Assembly (NCBI GenBank): GCA_903863295.1
Contig: CAIPBM010000171.1
Span: forward strand, 1 to 64,000
Direction: 5' to 3'
DNA from: an uncultured Verrucomicrobiota bacterium
GTDB lineage: Bacteria > Verrucomicrobiota > Verrucomicrobiia > Methylacidiphilales > UBA1321
Length of the DNA: 64,000 bases
Part shown: piece after piece, positions 61,745-64,000 of the stretch
Position numbering within the stretch: position 1 is the stretch's first letter
How the letters are laid out: every line of letters starts with the position of its first letter
Notes under the pieces: generated by a model
Databases searched by the model: none
Seen by the model: the letters and a program-made list of their open reading frames with translations, nothing else
Told to the model about the DNA's origin: nothing
Translations under genes and position numbers: made by a program

Positions 61745-62380
61745 ATGTCCAAAATTAACTCTTCAAAATACACCATCAATATATCCATCGAGCTTCTTGC
61801 AACACGGCGCAGGTTGATACTGCGTTACGGTCCCAATGTCCAACGGCAGTGGTGGGAACTGGCAAGGACCGCCCATGCTTTTCGGAGCAATCAAGACGTT
61901 CAAAAGTTGTTGGCCACATTTCCCCTGACGGCCAGAGAATGGGATATAGCCCAACTGGCGCTGGACCGGCTAGGGGCCGTCAAAGCGCCCACCATTATTT
62001 CGGTCGACGAAGCCCACTACTGCCGCGATTTAGTGACGACAATGCTCCTCTTCTCCCACACGGCTGGAACGCGCTGGGAATGGACGCGCGCCGTTTTAAT
62101 CACGATGGCTCGCATCGATGCCTACGAATTCCATCCGCTTGAACCGCTGGATTCTACCGAGACCCCAGGTCGTGCCGAAGAGTGTTACAATCTCATGCTA
62201 GACATTATAGGGAAACACCCAGGATGGCTTTCGGTCGACTCGATTCACACCTACTGCCTGGAATTTGAAGACTACAAAGGTATCGACCCACGGATCCTTA
62301 CCCTCAAAGCCCGGCTTGAGAAGCTATGTCGCAATTTTCACCAGCTACTAGAAGTCCTGAATCGCGATTCATGCCGATAA
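61745..62380 (+). CDS. Unknown 211-aa protein, paralogue of the 20695 protein
   Basis: A soluble protein from ATG 61745. It is helix-rich with ALDRLGAV, YCRDLVTTMLLFSHTAGTRW and RWEWTRAVLI, then FHPLEPLDST. The same ALDRL...RWxxTRxVL...L-P-L scheme is in the 207-aa protein at 20695. No catalytic motif stands out. It sits 5 bp after the duplicated element and divergent from a DUF72 gene, exactly as the first copy, so cassette function is shared but unknown. Confidence 0.7.
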   Translation: MSKINSSKYTINISIELLATRRRLILRYGPNVQRQWWELARTAHAFRSNQDVQKLLATFPLTAREWDIAQLALDRLGAVKAPTIISVDEAHYCRDLVTTMLLFSHTAGTRWEWTRAVLITMARIDAYEFHPLEPLDSTETPGRAEECYNLMLDIIGKHPGWLSVDSIHTYCLEFEDYKGIDPRILTLKARLEKLCRNFHQLLEVLNRDSCR

Positions 62381-62458
62381 GCCCGCCCTGAACCAGGGTT
62401 CACGGCTTGTGGAAATTTGCGGCATCAGAAACATTCCAAGCTAATCGCTCCTGGTGCG

Positions 62459-62785
62459 CTAAATTATCTTTGCTTGGTAAGTCAGCGAATGCCGTTTGAA
62501 GACCGCTGTCTGCGGATGTATCAATAGCCCCGCGAAAATCGATTTCACCCTCACCTCGGAAAAGTCGCGGTGCCATCGGATCTCAAACTTACCTCCGTCG
62601 AAAATAGCCGCCAAGGCGTTCCCCTTATAATCGTCCTCGTAAGAGATTTCATCCGCTTTCACCTCTGAGTGCTGACCCGAAACCGGAAAGACCACAATCC
62701 CGGCTTCATTAAGTGTGGCTTTATATTGCTCAAGGGGAGTGGAGGCCCATCGCTCCGCAAGATTATCGGTTCCAACGAAGATCAT
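62459..62785 (-). CDS. Hypothetical protein
   Basis: A 108-aa protein from ATG 62785 with a beta-rich end (GNALAAIFDGGKFEIRWHRD, VKSIFAGLLIHPQTAVF). It resembles no family I know, but composition and a clean frame without overlap support it as real. It is on the same strand as the next two genes, 81 bp downstream of them. Confidence 0.65.
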   Translation of the reverse strand: MIFVGTDNLAERWASTPLEQYKATLNEAGIVVFPVSGQHSEVKADEISYEDDYKGNALAAIFDGGKFEIRWHRDFSEVRVKSIFAGLLIHPQTAVFKRHSLTYQAKII

Positions 62786-62866
62786 TTAGCCCTCGAGTTA
62801 AACCATTCTCTCATCCCATGGGATGGACAGCTATTTCAATACCCTCGAAGAATAACGAGATGCTTT

Positions 62867-63466
62867 TCATTTCTCCTTTACACCAGAAGCTCCCAGCCCT
62901 CTACGACTCGGCCAATCGGGCGTCCAGGTAGCAGGCGTATGGGGAGGGGAAAGAGTGACTAATCGCCACGGCGACGGCACGTCATCTATTATCAGTCGCT
63001 CCAGTTGCTCACGCGTGCGTGCGATGTGAAGTGGTGCGATAAGAATTTTCCAAATATGTCCGAGGTCGCGGTCGAAACGGAGTCTTTCTGCCAGCCAAAA
63101 TGTCGAACCCTCAAAGAGCGGCTCCATATCCTCGGTCAGCAGATCGCGGTAGGACAGAAGAGGTTCCAAAGATGGCCTGCCGATGCGGCGATGCGGGCGG
63201 GAAGCGTCGTGGGCCGGGCGACCTCGACACCAAAGATGTCGGGCCATATCCCGCAAGCGCCGTCGGTTGGCCGCTGTGTCCTCGAGGTCGGCAAGATACC
63301 GTCCCTTGGTGCCGAACCAAGCCTCATATTGATCGCCCAAGAGTCGGTGCCCCACAAAACCCAGAGAAAACTCGTAAAAAACGAAATCCTGATCATGAGC
63401 AGTGAATTCCCACCGATCTGCTCTTTTATAAAGAGCATCCTCGCTGAAACGTGGCAAGTCGCTCAT
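62867..63466 (-). CDS. Hypothetical protein coupled to a metallophosphoesterase
   Basis: A 199-aa protein, Arg-rich (AANRRRLRDMARHLWCRGRP) with EFTAHDQDFVFYEFSLGFVG at the start. No recognised domain. Its ATG overlaps the stop of the upstream metallophosphoesterase by 4 bp, so they are co-translated. The C-terminal 40 residues (PSPWRLVTLSPPHTPATWTP) are Pro/Thr-rich and may be poorly conserved. Confidence 0.6.
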   Translation of the reverse strand: MSDLPRFSEDALYKRADRWEFTAHDQDFVFYEFSLGFVGHRLLGDQYEAWFGTKGRYLADLEDTAANRRRLRDMARHLWCRGRPAHDASRPHRRIGRPSLEPLLSYRDLLTEDMEPLFEGSTFWLAERLRFDRDLGHIWKILIAPLHIARTREQLERLIIDDVPSPWRLVTLSPPHTPATWTPDWPSRRGLGASGVKEK

Positions 63467-64000
63467 GGGGCCGGTTCCAGTTGTTTTCCATCAGGCAGGA
63501 CAAGTGTTTCGTTCCAAGGATAAGCGGTAACGCTGACTCGCTCGGGAAGGGAGGGCTCGTCGCCGGAAAATTTGAGGTCGATAACACAAAAATGAAGTTT
63601 TCGGAGCTCCTTCATAGAATCACCAGGCTGCCCCGCATTGATACACAAACTTCGCCCAATCTGGTCATGCCAACATTTGTTCGCAATCGGAGAAAAATGG
63701 TCATGTCCGCTAATGGTCAACCAAGGCTGATACCGTTCAATAGCCTCAGCCCATTCATCCACGCCAGTCATGAGTCCCTCTTCCGCACACAATTTTGTAT
63801 AGGCCGGTGGCTCATGTAACAGCCATAGGGTGCGAGCCGCTCGCCCATGCTGTTCCAAAATTTGCGGCATCCATACCGCCGGGTCCATTTCGACATCCGG
63901 TTTTCCCATGAGGAAATATTCTTCGTTTCCGTAGGTGCACGGGAATCCAACCACTACTAACGGCCCAATCACCGTCGCGTCACCATGAGGAGTGTTAAGA
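63463..64000 (-). CDS. Calcineurin-like metallophosphoesterase, N-terminus beyond window
   Basis: The minus-strand frame is open to the window edge; residues near the edge read LNTPHGDATVIGPLVVVGFP. WLLHEPPAY holds a metal-binding His, TISGHDHFSP the GHxH-type motif and LCINAGQPGD the final strand of calcineurin-like phosphoesterases. The upstream DxH and GDxxD motifs must lie outside the window. Substrate unknown. It leads an operon with the 62867 gene. Confidence 0.8.
   Translation of the reverse strand, partial: LNTPHGDATVIGPLVVVGFPCTYGNEEYFLMGKPDVEMDPAVWMPQILEQHGRAARTLWLLHEPPAYTKLCAEEGLMTGVDEWAEAIERYQPWLTISGHDHFSPIANKCWHDQIGRSLCINAGQPGDSMKELRKLHFCVIDLKFSGDEPSLPERVSVTAYPWNETLVLPDGKQLEPAP

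Noticed and set aside
1-64000. CRISPR array or cas genes
   Set aside because: No regularly spaced direct repeats and no Cas motif seen in either strand.

Overview
The window looks like a chromosomal segment of a Verrucomicrobiota bacterium. The main evidence is a complete four-gene Verru_Chthon prepilin-like cassette (genes D-B-C-A, 41.5-47.6 kb). Two PEP-CTERM proteins, an autotransporter-type beta-strand repeat protein, a free-standing bacterial SWIB protein and many secreted glycoside hydrolases fit the same group. I cannot name the genus.

Layout. 0-12 kb is housekeeping and general: an epimerase with a divergent TetR regulator, a three-PAS hybrid histidine kinase, a large PEP-CTERM surface protein, a DUF72 protein, a fatty-acid desaturase, pheT and tRNA-Cys. 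12-19.6 kb is an integrated element just downstream of tRNA-Cys. It carries a tyrosine recombinase with an unusual box I, a divergent HTH pair, a tightly coupled operon ordered like plasmid traK-traL-traM (small basic protein, ParA-type ATPase, membrane coiled-coil protein), a 170-bp cluster of interlocked palindromes, and several unknown proteins. 19.6-22.7 kb holds relics: a truncated DUF72 gene, a DUF5107/TPR pseudogene and a LacI-family tail fused back to back. It also holds the first copy of a duplicated element upstream of an unknown protein of about 207 aa.

22.7-54.6 kb is a large carbohydrate-use region. It has two Gfo/Idh/MocA oxidoreductases with a divergent AraC regulator, and a secreted GH39-like enzyme with CBM6 and ricin-type domains divergent from an MFS sugar transporter. 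An AraC regulator with a C-terminal carbohydrate-binding-like domain sits beside an operon of PEP-CTERM protein, GH35 beta-galactosidase, GH37 trehalase-like enzyme, GH1 beta-glucosidase and FG-GAP protein. The Verru_Chthon cassette follows, then a second GH39-like enzyme, a LacI regulator, ribulokinase (araB) and ribulose-5-phosphate 4-epimerase (araD). Four near-identical 14-bp palindromes with a central CG or near-CG lie upstream of the GH39 gene, the MFS gene, the Verru_Chthon cassette and the second GH39 operon. This suggests one LacI regulon that ties the uncharacterised prepilin cassette to use of an arabinose/galactose-containing polysaccharide.

54.6-64 kb is mixed: a decayed gene, SWIB, Nudix, a four-gene oxidoreductase operon with a divergent AraC regulator, a frameshifted third DUF72 copy, the second copy of the duplicated element with its unknown protein, and a partial metallophosphoesterase operon. 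Several otherwise intact genes carry single-base frameshifts or single in-frame stops. These may be real decay or residual sequencing errors.
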